A DNA stretch of 64,000 nt from Ornithinibacillus halotolerans (GCF_014637405.1 NZ_BMEY01000003.1:120240-184239), one strand, 5' to 3'; positions 15,410 to 24,624 are shown, numbered from the stretch's first letter. Numbers and translations: made by a program. Notes: generated from the sequence alone by a model not told the origin.

Positions 15410-17587
15410 ATGAGTAAAACATTAGTATTGGCAGAAAAACCTTCTGTAGGTAGAGATATAGCAAGAGTGCTTCAATGTACAAAAAAAGGTAATGGCTATC
15501 TCGAAGGTTCCAAATATATCGTGACATGGGCCCTTGGCCATTTAGTAACATTGGCAGACCCTGAAACCTATGATGATAAATATAAAACATGGCGTTTAGA
15601 AGATTTACCGATGCTTCCCTCTAATTTAAAACTAGTTGTGATGAAGAAAACAGGTAAGCAATTTAATGCGGTAAAAACACAAATGAACCGAAAAGATGTT
15701 CATGAAATTGTAATCGCGACCGATGCAGGGCGAGAAGGAGAACTTGTTGCAAGATGGATTATCGAAAAAGCGCGCATAAACAAACCAATTAAACGACTTT
15801 GGATTTCATCTGTTACAGACAAAGCCATTCGAGATGGATTTAATCAGTTAAAACCAGGTAAACAGTATGAGAATTTATACGCATCAGCGGTGGCACGTTC
15901 CGAAGCTGACTGGTATGTTGGATTAAATGCGACAAGAGCACTAACGACCAAGTTTAATGCCCAATTATCAAGTGGACGAGTTCAAACACCAACACTAGGT
16001 ATGGTTGCTCAACGAGAACAAGAGATTAAAGAGTTTAAACCTCAAACTTATTATGGAGTGCAAGTTCAAGCATCTGACAAAGTTAAATATACGTGGTTGG
16101 ACGCAAAAGGGAACACTCGTTTTTTTTCACAGGAAAAAGCGAATGAAATAGTGAAGAAAATCCAAGGCCAACCATTAACAATTAATACTATTGATAAAGT
16201 AGCTAAAAAGAAATTTGCACCGCAGCTATATGATTTAACTGAATTACAACGCGATGCCAATCGTATTTTTGGATATTCTGGGAAACAAACGTTATCCATT
16301 ATGCAAAAATTGTATGAACGACATAAAGTATTGACCTATCCGCGAACAGATTCTCGTGTTATCTCAACAGATATCGTGCCAACATTAAAAGACCGTTTGA
16401 AGGCATGTGGAGTGGATCAATATGCTAATTTAGCACAAACAATTTTAAGAAAAGGGATTACGAAGCTTCCCAAATCGGTAGTAGATAATAGTAAAGTAAG
16501 TGATCACCACGCTATCATCCCTACAGAAGAAGCGGTTGTATTAATGGATTTAGATGATAAAGAAAGAAAAATATACGACCTCGTTGTGAAGCGATTCCTA
16601 GCTGTATTAATGGATCCTTATGAATATGAACAGACAACGATTCATGCTTCCATAGGTATGGAGCAGTTTACTGCAAAAGGTAAAGTAGTTAAGAAGCAAG
16701 GGTGGAAAGCGGTGTATGACCGAAACTTTGAAGAGGAACTTTCAGACGATCAACGACTTCCTATTTTAAAGCAAGGGGACAGTTTTACAAATGTTACTTC
16801 GAAGTTAACGTCAGGGGAGACGAAGCCGCCAGAACGATTAACAGAAGGTGCACTCCTCCAGGCGATGGAAAATCCGGTTCGTTATATGAATCCAGAGGAA
16901 AAACATTTAGCTGGTACCCTTCAAAAAACGGGTGGGATTGGCACTGTTGCTACTCGTGCTGATATTATTGATAAGCTATTTAATAGTGGGTATATGGAGT
17001 TGAAAGGTAAATATATCTTTATCACTTCTAAAGGAAAGCAGCTATTAGAACTTGCACCAGAAGATTTACGTTCACCAGCATTAACCGCAGAATGGGAACA
17101 AAAGCTTAGTCTAATTGCTGAAGGGAAACTAAATAAAAATAAGTTCCTAGCTGAAATTAAAGATTACACAAAGGAAATCATTCAAGAAATTAAAGGAAAT
17201 GATACAAAGTTTAAACATGATAATCTTACTGGAACAAAATGTCCTAACTGTGGAAAGCTGATGCTCGAGGTGAATAATAAGCATGGTCGAATGCTAGTTT
17301 GTCAGGACCGTGCATGTGGCCATAAGAAAAATATCGCGAAAAAGACAAATGCGCGTTGTCCGAATTGTCATAAACGTCTAGAATTACGTGGTGAAGGGGA
17401 AGGACAAATGTTTACTTGTTCATGTGGTCACCGTGAAAAACTTTCTACATTTAATAAACGTAAAGAAAAAGAGAAAAAAGGGAAAGTTTCCAGAAAAGAT
17501 GTAAATAAGTATTTGAAGAAGCAGGATGACGGGTTTGCAAACAATGCACTTGCGGAGGCACTTGCTAAATTGAAAGAAAAGAAATAG
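15410..17587 (+). CDS. topB: DNA topoisomerase III
   Basis: A 725-aa type IA topoisomerase. It has the N-terminal Toprim domain (LAEKPSVGRDIA; ATDAGREGE), the active-site Tyr310 (LTYPRTDSR) and the family motif SSGRVQTPTLG. The C-terminus carries Cys4-type zinc modules (CPNCGK, CQDRACGH, CPNCHK, CSCGH) and a lysine-rich tail. Size matches Bacillus TopB. It relaxes negative supercoils and decatenates replication intermediates. The ribosome binding site is AAGGAA. A minisatellite starts 67 nt after its stop. Confidence 0.95.
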   Translation: MSKTLVLAEKPSVGRDIARVLQCTKKGNGYLEGSKYIVTWALGHLVTLADPETYDDKYKTWRLEDLPMLPSNLKLVVMKKTGKQFNAVKTQMNRKDVHEIVIATDAGREGELVARWIIEKARINKPIKRLWISSVTDKAIRDGFNQLKPGKQYENLYASAVARSEADWYVGLNATRALTTKFNAQLSSGRVQTPTLGMVAQREQEIKEFKPQTYYGVQVQASDKVKYTWLDAKGNTRFFSQEKANEIVKKIQGQPLTINTIDKVAKKKFAPQLYDLTELQRDANRIFGYSGKQTLSIMQKLYERHKVLTYPRTDSRVISTDIVPTLKDRLKACGVDQYANLAQTILRKGITKLPKSVVDNSKVSDHHAIIPTEEAVVLMDLDDKERKIYDLVVKRFLAVLMDPYEYEQTTIHASIGMEQFTAKGKVVKKQGWKAVYDRNFEEELSDDQRLPILKQGDSFTNVTSKLTSGETKPPERLTEGALLQAMENPVRYMNPEEKHLAGTLQKTGGIGTVATRADIIDKLFNSGYMELKGKYIFITSKGKQLLELAPEDLRSPALTAEWEQKLSLIAEGKLNKNKFLAEIKDYTKEIIQEIKGNDTKFKHDNLTGTKCPNCGKLMLEVNNKHGRMLVCQDRACGHKKNIAKKTNARCPNCHKRLELRGEGEGQMFTCSCGHREKLSTFNKRKEKEKKGKVSRKDVNKYLKKQDDGFANNALAEALAKLKEKK

Positions 17588-17616
17588 GTTGGGCCAGAAC
17601 TATTTGTAAATAGAAC

Positions 17617-17897
17617 GGGCTATGTGACAGTTTACTAGCGATATATAATGAAAGGTCACATAGAACCGCTCTTTGCGCCCAAATGAAAGATTTACCGGAA
17701 ATAAGGTCACATAGACGGGTTCTATACGCCCAAATGAAAGATTTACCGGAAATAAGGTCACATAGAACCGTTCTATAAGCCCGAATGAAAGATTTATCGG
17801 AAATAAGGTCATATAGAAGGGATCTATGAGCCCGAATGAAAGATTTACTAGAAGCAAGGTCACATAGAACCAGTCTATGCGCCCAAATGAATGCAAC
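17617..17897. repeat. 51-bp tandem repeat array (about 4.8 copies)
   Basis: Units begin at 17654, 17705, 17756, 17807 and 17858, exactly 51 bp apart. Each reads GGTCACATAGAACC, a short variable part, then GCCC(A/G)AATGAAAGATTTA, and ends in A-rich sequence. Several units contain ATAGAACCGTTCTAT, a near-perfect palindrome. An inverted partial copy (17617-17633, complementary to the unit head) precedes the array and could pair with it. Because 51 is a multiple of 3 the minus strand stays open for 99 codons, but no ribosome binding site or gene-like composition supports a protein. Confidence 0.9.
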
Positions 17898-18054
17898 AAT
17901 TAATAGGATGCAAAGTCACATTGCACATTTATCCGGAGTAATGATACTACATTTAACTATATTATGAACATTCCATAAATCAATTTACTTGAATTAATAG
18001 TGGTTGTATCATTAATATGTAGTTATACCTAAATAATAGGAGGGTTACATTTTA

Positions 18055-18294
18055 ATGGCTTTTGTTATTTTAGATCCATGTCAAAATGAAAAAGCGGCAG
18101 AATGTGTTAGTGTCTGTCCAGTTGATTGTATAGAAGAAGGTCCAGATCAATTCTACATAGATCCTGATATTTGTATTGACTGTGGTGCTTGTAAAGCAGT
18201 TTGTCCAGTTGATGCGATAGAAGAGGAATATGATTTGACTCCGGAACAAGAAGTTTTCTTAGAAAGAGCAGAAGAATTTTTCGCAAATCGTTAA
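18055..18294 (+). CDS. Ferredoxin, 7Fe/8Fe type
   Basis: A 79-aa acidic ferredoxin. The first cluster region has Cys8, Cys16 and Cys20 (DPCQNEKAAECVSVCPVDC); the second has the classical CIDCGACKAVCP. The spacing resembles Bacillus 7Fe ferredoxins with one [3Fe-4S] and one [4Fe-4S] cluster. It is a soluble one-electron carrier; partners are not evident from context. The ribosome binding site AGGAGGG lies 10 nt before ATG. It is monocistronic, with its own terminator. Confidence 0.9.
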   Translation: MAFVILDPCQNEKAAECVSVCPVDCIEEGPDQFYIDPDICIDCGACKAVCPVDAIEEEYDLTPEQEVFLERAEEFFANR

Positions 18295-18302
18295 TAAATT
18301 AA

Positions 18303-18335
18303 AAATCCCGTTAGTATTGTGCTAGCGGGATTTTT
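18303..18335 (+). terminator. Ferredoxin gene terminator
   Basis: The stem AAATCCCGTTAG/CTAGCGGGATTT has one G-U pair and is followed by TTTTTG, a few nucleotides after the stop codon. Confidence 0.9.
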
Positions 18336-18353
18336 GTATCTTCACATATGTAA

Positions 18354-18494
18354 TTAATTTTCCTCAACCGCAACAGCAAGCTTACTTGCGATCCAACGCT
18401 TGGCTGTTACTTCATCGACTTCATATATTTTTCCTGCTCTAAATAACTCTCCATGATAAGCGGTTTGTACATTCATCTTCACTTTTACCATCAT
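18354..18494 (-). CDS. Small 46-aa protein, unknown function
   Basis: A 46-aa reading frame on the minus strand, below the usual ORF cut-off. It begins MMVKVKMNVQTAYHGE, continues RAGKIYEVDEVTAKRW and ends EEN. AAGGTGG lies 6 nt before the ATG, and a TATAAT-like box is upstream. The composition (KV repeats, GKIYEVDEVTAKRWI) resembles small uncharacterised phage- or Bacillus-type proteins that look like an SH3-like beta fold, but I cannot name a family. It is convergent with the ferredoxin gene and shares its terminator region. Confidence 0.6.
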   Translation of the reverse strand: MMVKVKMNVQTAYHGELFRAGKIYEVDEVTAKRWIASKLAVAVEEN

Positions 18495-18725
18495 ATTAAC
18501 CACCTTCCTCATTATATTAATTATAACGAAATTACTAGATTGTGGCTAATGTAGTGTTTTACCATTTTCTATTATCTCTTCTAACTTTACGAAAGTAGGT
18601 CCTCACTCATACAAAAGTAGGTATCTTCTAATATACTCTCAAATGTTCCCTACATAATAAGGAATTCTCAAAATGATTGGTGAACCGTACGCTATGACTA
18701 AGACAAGAAAATAGGAGGAATTCAA

Positions 18726-19073
18726 ATGGAAGAAATTAAAAAGTTATTTACTGAAATTGATGGAGCTTTGAAAGATAATCCTGAACAAGTAAAAGGAGTT
18801 CAGGCTGTGTATCAATTTAACTTTCACGAGGATGAGTCAACTGTTTTTCAATTAGTGTTAAATGGTGAAAATAGTTATACAACTGAGGGGAAGAAAGAAT
18901 CTCCTGACTGTACATTAACGATGTTAAAAGAAGATTTTCTTGCGATGGCAAAAGGGGAACTAAATGGTACAAGGGCATTTATGAGTGGACGATTAAGAAT
19001 TAAAGGAAATATGGGTTTAGCTTTAAAACTTCAAAGTATATTAGCCACCTATAATCAAACAAAGAATTTATAA
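18726..19073 (+). CDS. SCP2 sterol-carrier domain protein
   Basis: A 115-aa stand-alone SCP-2 lipid-binding domain (VYQFNFHEDE...FQLVLNGE; the C-terminal block FMSGRLRIKGNMGLALKLQ). SCP2 domains bind fatty acyl-CoA and sterol-like ligands in a hydrophobic tunnel. It is the first gene of a beta-oxidation operon, with a paralogue at 24277 that has the same C-terminal block. A strong AGGAGGA supports the start. It probably delivers a bulky acyl-CoA to the enzymes encoded downstream. Confidence 0.88.
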   Translation: MEEIKKLFTEIDGALKDNPEQVKGVQAVYQFNFHEDESTVFQLVLNGENSYTTEGKKESPDCTLTMLKEDFLAMAKGELNGTRAFMSGRLRIKGNMGLALKLQSILATYNQTKNL

Positions 19074-19100
19074 GATGCGTTTCGTAAGGAGGAAACAGAT

Positions 19101-20246
19101 TTGATTTCATTTCATCCAACTGAAGAAGAATTAGCTTTTTTAGAAGTGGCTAAAGACTTTGCTAAGAAAAAGATACGTAAAGTCGCAAGAACTGGTGAAG
19201 TTAATTTAAAAGTTAATGAAGAACTAGTGGAAGAAGCAAGGGAGCTAGGGTTTCTCTCTTTAGAATTACCTGAGGAATGGAATGGATTAGAATTACCTTT
19301 GATTTCTCAAGTGCAAATTATGAAGGCTTTAAGTTATGGGGATTTAGGTATAGTACAAGGATTACCGAGTGCAGGAGATGCAGCACCATTCTATCGGATT
19401 ATGCATAATTATTCCCAACTTCAATCGGTAAAAGAAAAATATATGGATCAACCAGATTATTGTTCGGTATTAATAGATTTGTGTAAAACAAGTGACTTCG
19501 CAACTACAGAACTTGTTGTGAAACGTAAAGGAAATAACTATGAATTAAATGGTATGACAGAACCAGTTCGTCTTGCTAGATTTGCTGAGTCAGTAGTTCT
19601 CTTCGCCTTTGATCAGGAAGGGCAGGCAGTCATTTTGCTCGTCCAAGATAACAAATGGACAGTTCAAGAAGGAGATTACCGACTAGGACTTCTAGCTTCA
19701 GGGCTTGGAAGATTAGTCTTTGAAAACTGTGTGGTGCCTGCTAATCAAGTTATCGTTACTGGTAATGATGCAGAAAAAATAATGAAAAAAGTCCGTACGC
19801 GGAAATTTGTTCTTGAAGCGGCAAAACAAAATGGACTAATGGAAGCAGCGCTAGATTATACAACACAGTACACAACAGAACGGAAAGCTTTTGGCCAGGA
19901 AATTGCTAAGTTTCAAGGCGTTTCTTTCAAAATTGCCAAAATGGCTATGGAAACACGAATCGTAAATCATCTTATGTTTGAAGCAGCTTTAAAGGCTGAC
20001 GAAGACTCACAAAGTGCTTACGGATTAGCATTACGAGCACTGCACAGAGCACATAAAGGGGTGCGATTTGTAACGGATGCCGCAGTACAGTTATTAGGGG
20101 GACATGGCTTTATTCAAGAATTTCCAGTGGAAAAGTGGATGCGGGATGCACAAGCCCAAGTAGCTCTATATGGTCGAGAGAGCAATTATTTACTAGAGCG
20201 TGGTACAGAATTATTGACTAGTGAAGGGCGGGTGAGTGTGGAATGA
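19101..20246 (+). CDS. Acyl-CoA dehydrogenase-like subunit lacking catalytic Glu
   Basis: A 381-aa acyl-CoA dehydrogenase-fold protein. The C-terminal domain is recognisable (TTERKAFGQEIAKFQGV, QLLGGHGFIQEFPVEKWMRDA). Where active enzymes carry (Y/F)EGTNEIQ, this protein has YGRESNYL, so the catalytic Glu is replaced by Gly358. The start is TTG at 19101 behind AAGGAGG. It overlaps the next gene by 4 nt, which encodes an ACAD with the Glu intact. Actinobacterial sterol side-chain ACADs form alpha2-beta2 heterotetramers from such pairs; I infer the same here. Confidence 0.82.
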   Translation: MISFHPTEEELAFLEVAKDFAKKKIRKVARTGEVNLKVNEELVEEARELGFLSLELPEEWNGLELPLISQVQIMKALSYGDLGIVQGLPSAGDAAPFYRIMHNYSQLQSVKEKYMDQPDYCSVLIDLCKTSDFATTELVVKRKGNNYELNGMTEPVRLARFAESVVLFAFDQEGQAVILLVQDNKWTVQEGDYRLGLLASGLGRLVFENCVVPANQVIVTGNDAEKIMKKVRTRKFVLEAAKQNGLMEAALDYTTQYTTERKAFGQEIAKFQGVSFKIAKMAMETRIVNHLMFEAALKADEDSQSAYGLALRALHRAHKGVRFVTDAAVQLLGGHGFIQEFPVEKWMRDAQAQVALYGRESNYLLERGTELLTSEGRVSVE

Positions 20247-21451
20247 TTTCATTGGAGTTGTCCGAACAGCAAAAACAAATTAAGGAAATGACCCATTGGT
20301 TTGCTGAACATGAAATTCGTCCAATTGCTCTAGAAGCGGATAAATTGGGAAAAGTTCCAGATGATTGGCTTCATCAAGTTAATCAAATGGGAATTCATTT
20401 AAATACTTCATCCTTTGGGGGTGGAGGAAAAGAAACCTCACAAGGAAAAAAGAAAAAAGAACGAGAAGGAAACCGCATGGGTGTTATAGCGACGGAGGAA
20501 ATGGCATGGGGAGATCCAGCAGTAACTTTATCCTTACCAGGTGCAGGTCTTGGTGGACCACCTATTGAAAGTAGTGGCACTCCAGAACAGAAAGAAAGGT
20601 TTTTATCTATTTTTACGAACGATAAACCAAGGTGGGGGGCATATGCCTTAACGGAACCAGAAGCAGGTTCAGATGCTTCTGGAGTAAAAACTACTGCTAT
20701 AAAAGTTAATGATGGTTATATATTGAACGGACAAAAAATCTTTATTACCAATGGAGCACGGGCATCTTGGGTCGTTGTGTTTGCAACTGTCGACCCTAAG
20801 TTAGGCCGAGCTGGCCAACGAGCATTTGTTGTTGAAAAAGGAACACCAGGATTTACTTGTACAAAGCTAGTTAAGAAAATGGGACTACGGGCAAATGAAA
20901 CTGCAGAGTTACTATTAGAAGATTGCTTCGTACCAACTGAAAATCTGCTTGGTGGTGAGAAACTCTATGAAACAAGTGAATCAAAGCCTTCAGGATTTCA
21001 AGTTGCTATGAAAACTTTTGATTCTACTCGACCGATTGTAGCAGCAATGGCGATTGGAATTGCACGTGCTGCTTATGAATACACACTTAATATCGTTAGG
21101 AGAGAATATCCAAAGCAAGGAAAATATTATTACTTAGCTTGTCAGATTCTTGCAGAAGCAGAGCAAAACATTCAAGCTGCAAGGTTATTAACTTGGGAAG
21201 CAGCGTGGATGGCAGACCTTGGCATTGCTAATGCAAAGGAAGCGGCAATGTGTAAAGCGTATGCTGGACAAATGGCTTTAGATGTCTGTTCTAAATCTCT
21301 TGAGTTACTAGGCCCAACAGGATTAGATGGACATTTAGTAGAAAAATTGTTCAGGGACGTTAAAGTGTTTGATATTTTTGAAGGAACTAATGAAATACAG
21401 CATTTAGTCATTGCTAGAAGGCAATATGCACCATACGGATTACGGGTGTAG
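20243..21451 (+). CDS. Acyl-CoA dehydrogenase, catalytic subunit
   Basis: A 402-aa FAD enzyme with all hallmark motifs: ALTEPEAGSDASG (FAD contact), FITNGARASW and the catalytic base Glu380 in FEGTNEIQ. It introduces the alpha-beta double bond into an acyl-CoA substrate. Translation is coupled to the Glu-less paralogue upstream through an ATGA overlap. An insertion rich in Lys, Gly and Glu (about residues 55-75) is unusual in ACADs and may be a subunit contact or a flexible loop. The natural electron acceptor would be ETF, which is not encoded in this window. Confidence 0.88.
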   Translation: MISLELSEQQKQIKEMTHWFAEHEIRPIALEADKLGKVPDDWLHQVNQMGIHLNTSSFGGGGKETSQGKKKKEREGNRMGVIATEEMAWGDPAVTLSLPGAGLGGPPIESSGTPEQKERFLSIFTNDKPRWGAYALTEPEAGSDASGVKTTAIKVNDGYILNGQKIFITNGARASWVVVFATVDPKLGRAGQRAFVVEKGTPGFTCTKLVKKMGLRANETAELLLEDCFVPTENLLGGEKLYETSESKPSGFQVAMKTFDSTRPIVAAMAIGIARAAYEYTLNIVRREYPKQGKYYYLACQILAEAEQNIQAARLLTWEAAWMADLGIANAKEAAMCKAYAGQMALDVCSKSLELLGPTGLDGHLVEKLFRDVKVFDIFEGTNEIQHLVIARRQYAPYGLRV

Positions 21452-21466
21452 AAGGAGGTTAATAAA

Positions 21467-22264
21467 GTGACCGATCAACTAGTACAATTGGAAAGAAGAA
21501 AAAAGGGCGTTACATGGCTCAAGATTCATCACCCACCGGTAAATGCAATTGGTAAAGACTTAATGGATGAATTGGATGCGGCAGTTATCGAACTTACAAG
21601 TGATCCATCTACTAGAATTGTAGTCATTACTTCTACACACCCAAAGATTTTTCTATCTGGAAGAGATTTAAAAGGAATGATTTTAGGAAGTAGCGACATG
21701 GCTTTAGAAGATAATTTCATTGAAAAAGAAAGTGCTCGCATGCAAGCTTGTTTTCAACGATTTCGCGATTTACCAAAACCAGTTATTGCGGCAATTAATG
21801 GCCATGCACTAGGTGGAGGCTGTGAACTTGCATTAGCGTGTGATTTTCGGCTAATGGGTAATGGGAAAATAGGATTAACCGAAGTATCACTAGGATTAAT
21901 CCCAGGTGCAGGTGGAACCCAACGGATGACTGAATTACTTGGTCGAGGAAAAGCAATGGAACTTATTTTTCTAGGAAAGAAGCTGTCTGCAAAAGAAGCA
22001 GAGGAAATCGGATTAATTCATTATGCTATTGAGCCTTCCCAATTTGAAGAAAAAGTGACCGAATTTGCAGAAACATTAGCAACAGGTGCCGTCCATGCAA
22101 TGGGATTAGCAAAACAGGCAATAAATGCTTCAGAAAAGGGATTGGAAGAAGGATTAGCAGTTGAAGCGAAAGCATTTGCAAATACTTTTGAATCTAATGA
22201 ACCTAGTATTGGTCTTGCTGCATTTTTTCAAAAAGAAAAAGCTAATTTTATCGATTCAGAATAG
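21467..22264 (+). CDS. Enoyl-CoA hydratase/isomerase
   Basis: A 265-aa crotonase-family enzyme. The oxyanion-hole motif is GHALGGGCELALACD and the acid/base region is EVSLGLIPGAGGTQRM, both characteristic of hydratases with conserved glutamates. It hydrates the enoyl-CoA formed by the ACAD pair. The start is GTG at 21467 behind AAGGAGG. It is followed by the SDR gene with 10 nt between them. Confidence 0.88.
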   Translation: MTDQLVQLERRKKGVTWLKIHHPPVNAIGKDLMDELDAAVIELTSDPSTRIVVITSTHPKIFLSGRDLKGMILGSSDMALEDNFIEKESARMQACFQRFRDLPKPVIAAINGHALGGGCELALACDFRLMGNGKIGLTEVSLGLIPGAGGTQRMTELLGRGKAMELIFLGKKLSAKEAEEIGLIHYAIEPSQFEEKVTEFAETLATGAVHAMGLAKQAINASEKGLEEGLAVEAKAFANTFESNEPSIGLAAFFQKEKANFIDSE

Positions 22265-22274
22265 GAGGGAAGAC

Positions 22275-23114
22275 ATGGCTTGGAATGAATTATTAAAAGG
22301 AAAAGTTGCGGTCGTTACAGGTGCTTCAAGAGGACTAGGTCGAGCAGATGCACTAGCACTTGCAGAAGCAGGAGCAGATGTTGTTATTACAGATATTTTA
22401 ATAGAATCGGATGAATCCAATGAAAAAGAAGCTGAAAAATATGGCCCAATGGCGCAAATTATGCATAGTACGAATGTCATGTTTGCCGATAAAACAGCTA
22501 TGGAAATACAAGCAATGGGTAGAAAATCATTTGCAATGAAAATGGACGTCACAAATCGGAAACAAGTGGAAGAAGTCTTTTCTAAAGTGAAGGAGGAGTT
22601 TGGCCGAATTGATATATTAATTAATAATGCAGGTACATTAGATCATATCTCCCAAATCGAAGATCAGAATGATAGCTTTTGGGAAAGAGATTTACAAGTG
22701 AATTTGACTGGAGCCTATAATTGTACAAAAGCAGTTTGGCCATATATGAAAGAGCAGCAGTACGGAAAGATAATAAATATGGCCTCTGTCGCAGGTACTT
22801 TAGGTGGATTTGGGCAAGCAAGTTATTCAACGACAAAGGCAGGTCTATTAGGATTTACAAAGAGTATGGCATTAGAAGGTGCTCGCTTTGGTATTAATGT
22901 CAATGCCATTATACCTGGAATAATTGGTACCGAAGCCTTTCATCTAGGGAATCCAAAAATGAATGAACGAATGATTAACCGTACTGCTTTTAAGCGTCCT
23001 GGCGAGCCAGAGGATATTGCAAATGCAATTACATTCTTAGTATCCGATAAAGCAAAATATATTACTGGTGTTGGATTAAACGTGTCTGGTGGTATTGAAT
23101 TATTTACATTTTAG
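22275..23114 (+). CDS. Short-chain dehydrogenase (3-hydroxyacyl-CoA type)
   Basis: A 279-aa classical SDR: cofactor motif TGASRGLG (Gly-rich), NNAG, catalytic Ser in NMASVAG and YSTTK (Tyr-x3-Lys). The insertion around residues 50-85 resembles the HSD10/MFE-type dehydrogenases used for bulky acyl chains. It would oxidise the 3-hydroxyacyl-CoA. The reading frame runs 38 codons further upstream inside the hydratase gene, but ATG 22275 has AGGAGGG at ideal spacing and starts the canonical fold. Confidence 0.87.
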   Translation: MAWNELLKGKVAVVTGASRGLGRADALALAEAGADVVITDILIESDESNEKEAEKYGPMAQIMHSTNVMFADKTAMEIQAMGRKSFAMKMDVTNRKQVEEVFSKVKEEFGRIDILINNAGTLDHISQIEDQNDSFWERDLQVNLTGAYNCTKAVWPYMKEQQYGKIINMASVAGTLGGFGQASYSTTKAGLLGFTKSMALEGARFGINVNAIIPGIIGTEAFHLGNPKMNERMINRTAFKRPGEPEDIANAITFLVSDKAKYITGVGLNVSGGIELFTF

Positions 23115-23129
23115 TTAGGAGGGGTAATC

Positions 23130-24266
23130 ATGCGTGAAGTAGTTATTGTTGATGCGATTCGTACAGCCATCGGAAAAAGGAATGGTTCTCTTTCTAGCGT
23201 TCATCCGGTTGACCTATTAGTTCCAGTTTTACAAGGGTTAGTAGAGCGAAACAATGTTGAACCTGCTCTTATAGAGGATATTGCTTGTGGATGTGTCACT
23301 ATGACAGATGAACAAGGCGGAAATATCGGTCGGATGGCAAGTCTTGCAGCAGGATTTCCTGTAGAGGTGCCAGCATATTCGATGAATCGAATGTGTGGTT
23401 CGAGTCAACAAGCAATACATAATGCTTCCCAAACGATTCTTGCAGGGGATGCTGATATTGTGATTGCCTGTGGTGTTGAGAATATGAGTAGGGTACCAAT
23501 GGGAAGTGATTTAGGTTCTTTTAGCGATAGATTAGTAGAACAGCATTCTATCGTTCCACAAGGTTTCTCCGCAGAAATGATTGCATCTCAATGGGGATTA
23601 TCAAGAGAAGAGCTTGATGAATATTCATTACAAAGTCACAGGAAGGCAGCAACGGCAACAAATAAAGGACTATTTGACCGCGAAATTATACCAATTCACC
23701 GGGAAAGTAATGAGATATTTTCAACGGATGAAGGAATTAGAATAAATACATCAATGGAAAAATTAAGTGGACTAATTCCATCATTCCAACCAGACGATGG
23801 AGTGGTTACTGCAGGGAATTCCAGCCAAATTAGTGATGGTGCAGCTGGCTTGTTACTCATGTCTAGTGAAAAAGCAAAAGAACTAGGAGTTAGACCACGA
23901 GCAAAAATCGTCGCTCGAACAGTTGTTGGGGTCGATCCGGTTATGATGCTTACAGGTGTAATACCGGCAACACGTCAAGTGCTAGAAAAAGCCGGTTTAT
24001 CTATCCAAGAAATAGATGCAATTGAAATAAATGAAGCATTTGCATCCGTTGTGAAAGCTTGGGAAAAGGAAATTGAGCCCGATATGGAGAAAGTTAATAG
24101 TAGAGGTGGCGCAATTGCATTAGGTCACCCACTTGGAGCAAGTGGTGCACGTTTAATGACGACATTGTTACACACGTTAGAAGATACGAATGGAAAATAT
24201 GGACTTCAGGTGATGTGCATTGGATTTGGAATGGCAACTGCCACAATTATTGAGAAAATTGGATAG
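23130..24266 (+). CDS. Acetyl-CoA acyltransferase (thiolase)
   Basis: A 378-aa degradative thiolase with nucleophile Cys89 (NRMCGSS), His333 (GHPLGASGAR) and the second acid/base Cys363 (MCIGFGMA). It cleaves 3-ketoacyl-CoA, closing the beta-oxidation cycle encoded by this operon. The ribosome binding site is AGGAGGGG. It is followed directly by the second SCP2 gene, an arrangement like the SCP-x thiolase-SCP2 fusion of other organisms, here as separate genes. Confidence 0.9.
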   Translation: MREVVIVDAIRTAIGKRNGSLSSVHPVDLLVPVLQGLVERNNVEPALIEDIACGCVTMTDEQGGNIGRMASLAAGFPVEVPAYSMNRMCGSSQQAIHNASQTILAGDADIVIACGVENMSRVPMGSDLGSFSDRLVEQHSIVPQGFSAEMIASQWGLSREELDEYSLQSHRKAATATNKGLFDREIIPIHRESNEIFSTDEGIRINTSMEKLSGLIPSFQPDDGVVTAGNSSQISDGAAGLLLMSSEKAKELGVRPRAKIVARTVVGVDPVMMLTGVIPATRQVLEKAGLSIQEIDAIEINEAFASVVKAWEKEIEPDMEKVNSRGGAIALGHPLGASGARLMTTLLHTLEDTNGKYGLQVMCIGFGMATATIIEKIG

Positions 24267-24276
24267 GAGGATAACG

Positions 24277-24624
24277 ATGGAATTCGTTAAACCAAAGTCG
24301 GACGACGTATTTGAAATGATTGATGCTGCTTTACATGAAGATCCAGCTGCAACGAAAGGAAAGGATGGGGTGTACCAGTTTAATCTGACAGGAGAAGATG
24401 GCGGAACTTATCAAATGGTCATTGAACCAGACGAGGCAAAAGCGCTAAAAGGTGAAGTGTTTACGCCAGATGTTACCTTAACATTGTCGGCAGATGATTT
24501 TAAAGATTTAGTAGCAGGAACTTTAAATCCAACTGCAGCATTCATGAGTGGAAAGTTGAAAATTAAAGGGAATTTAGGGTTGGCATTAAAGTTACAGGTT
24601 GTGTTAAATTCCTTTTCTTTTTAA
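24277..24624 (+). CDS. SCP2 sterol-carrier domain protein, second copy
   Basis: A 115-aa SCP2 domain, paralogous to the product at 18726 and sharing the end FMSGKLKIKGNLGLALKLQ. The frame opens upstream within the thiolase gene, but ATG 24277 follows AGGAGG at 7 nt. It probably carries the acyl-CoA substrate or product for the thiolase. Two copies bracketing one operon is unusual. Confidence 0.88.
   Translation: MEFVKPKSDDVFEMIDAALHEDPAATKGKDGVYQFNLTGEDGGTYQMVIEPDEAKALKGEVFTPDVTLTLSADDFKDLVAGTLNPTAAFMSGKLKIKGNLGLALKLQVVLNSFSF

Noticed and set aside
17600-17899. 99-aa minus-strand frame with 17-aa repeats (LSFGLIERFYVTLFPV type) over the first array
   Set aside because: The frame stays open only because the repeat is 51 bp long. 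It has no ribosome binding site, no promoter and a strange composition; it is an artefact of the tandem repeat.
22161-22274. Upstream extension of the SDR gene by 38 codons
   Set aside because: It runs inside the enoyl-CoA hydratase gene in another frame; the true start at 22275 has AGGAGGG.
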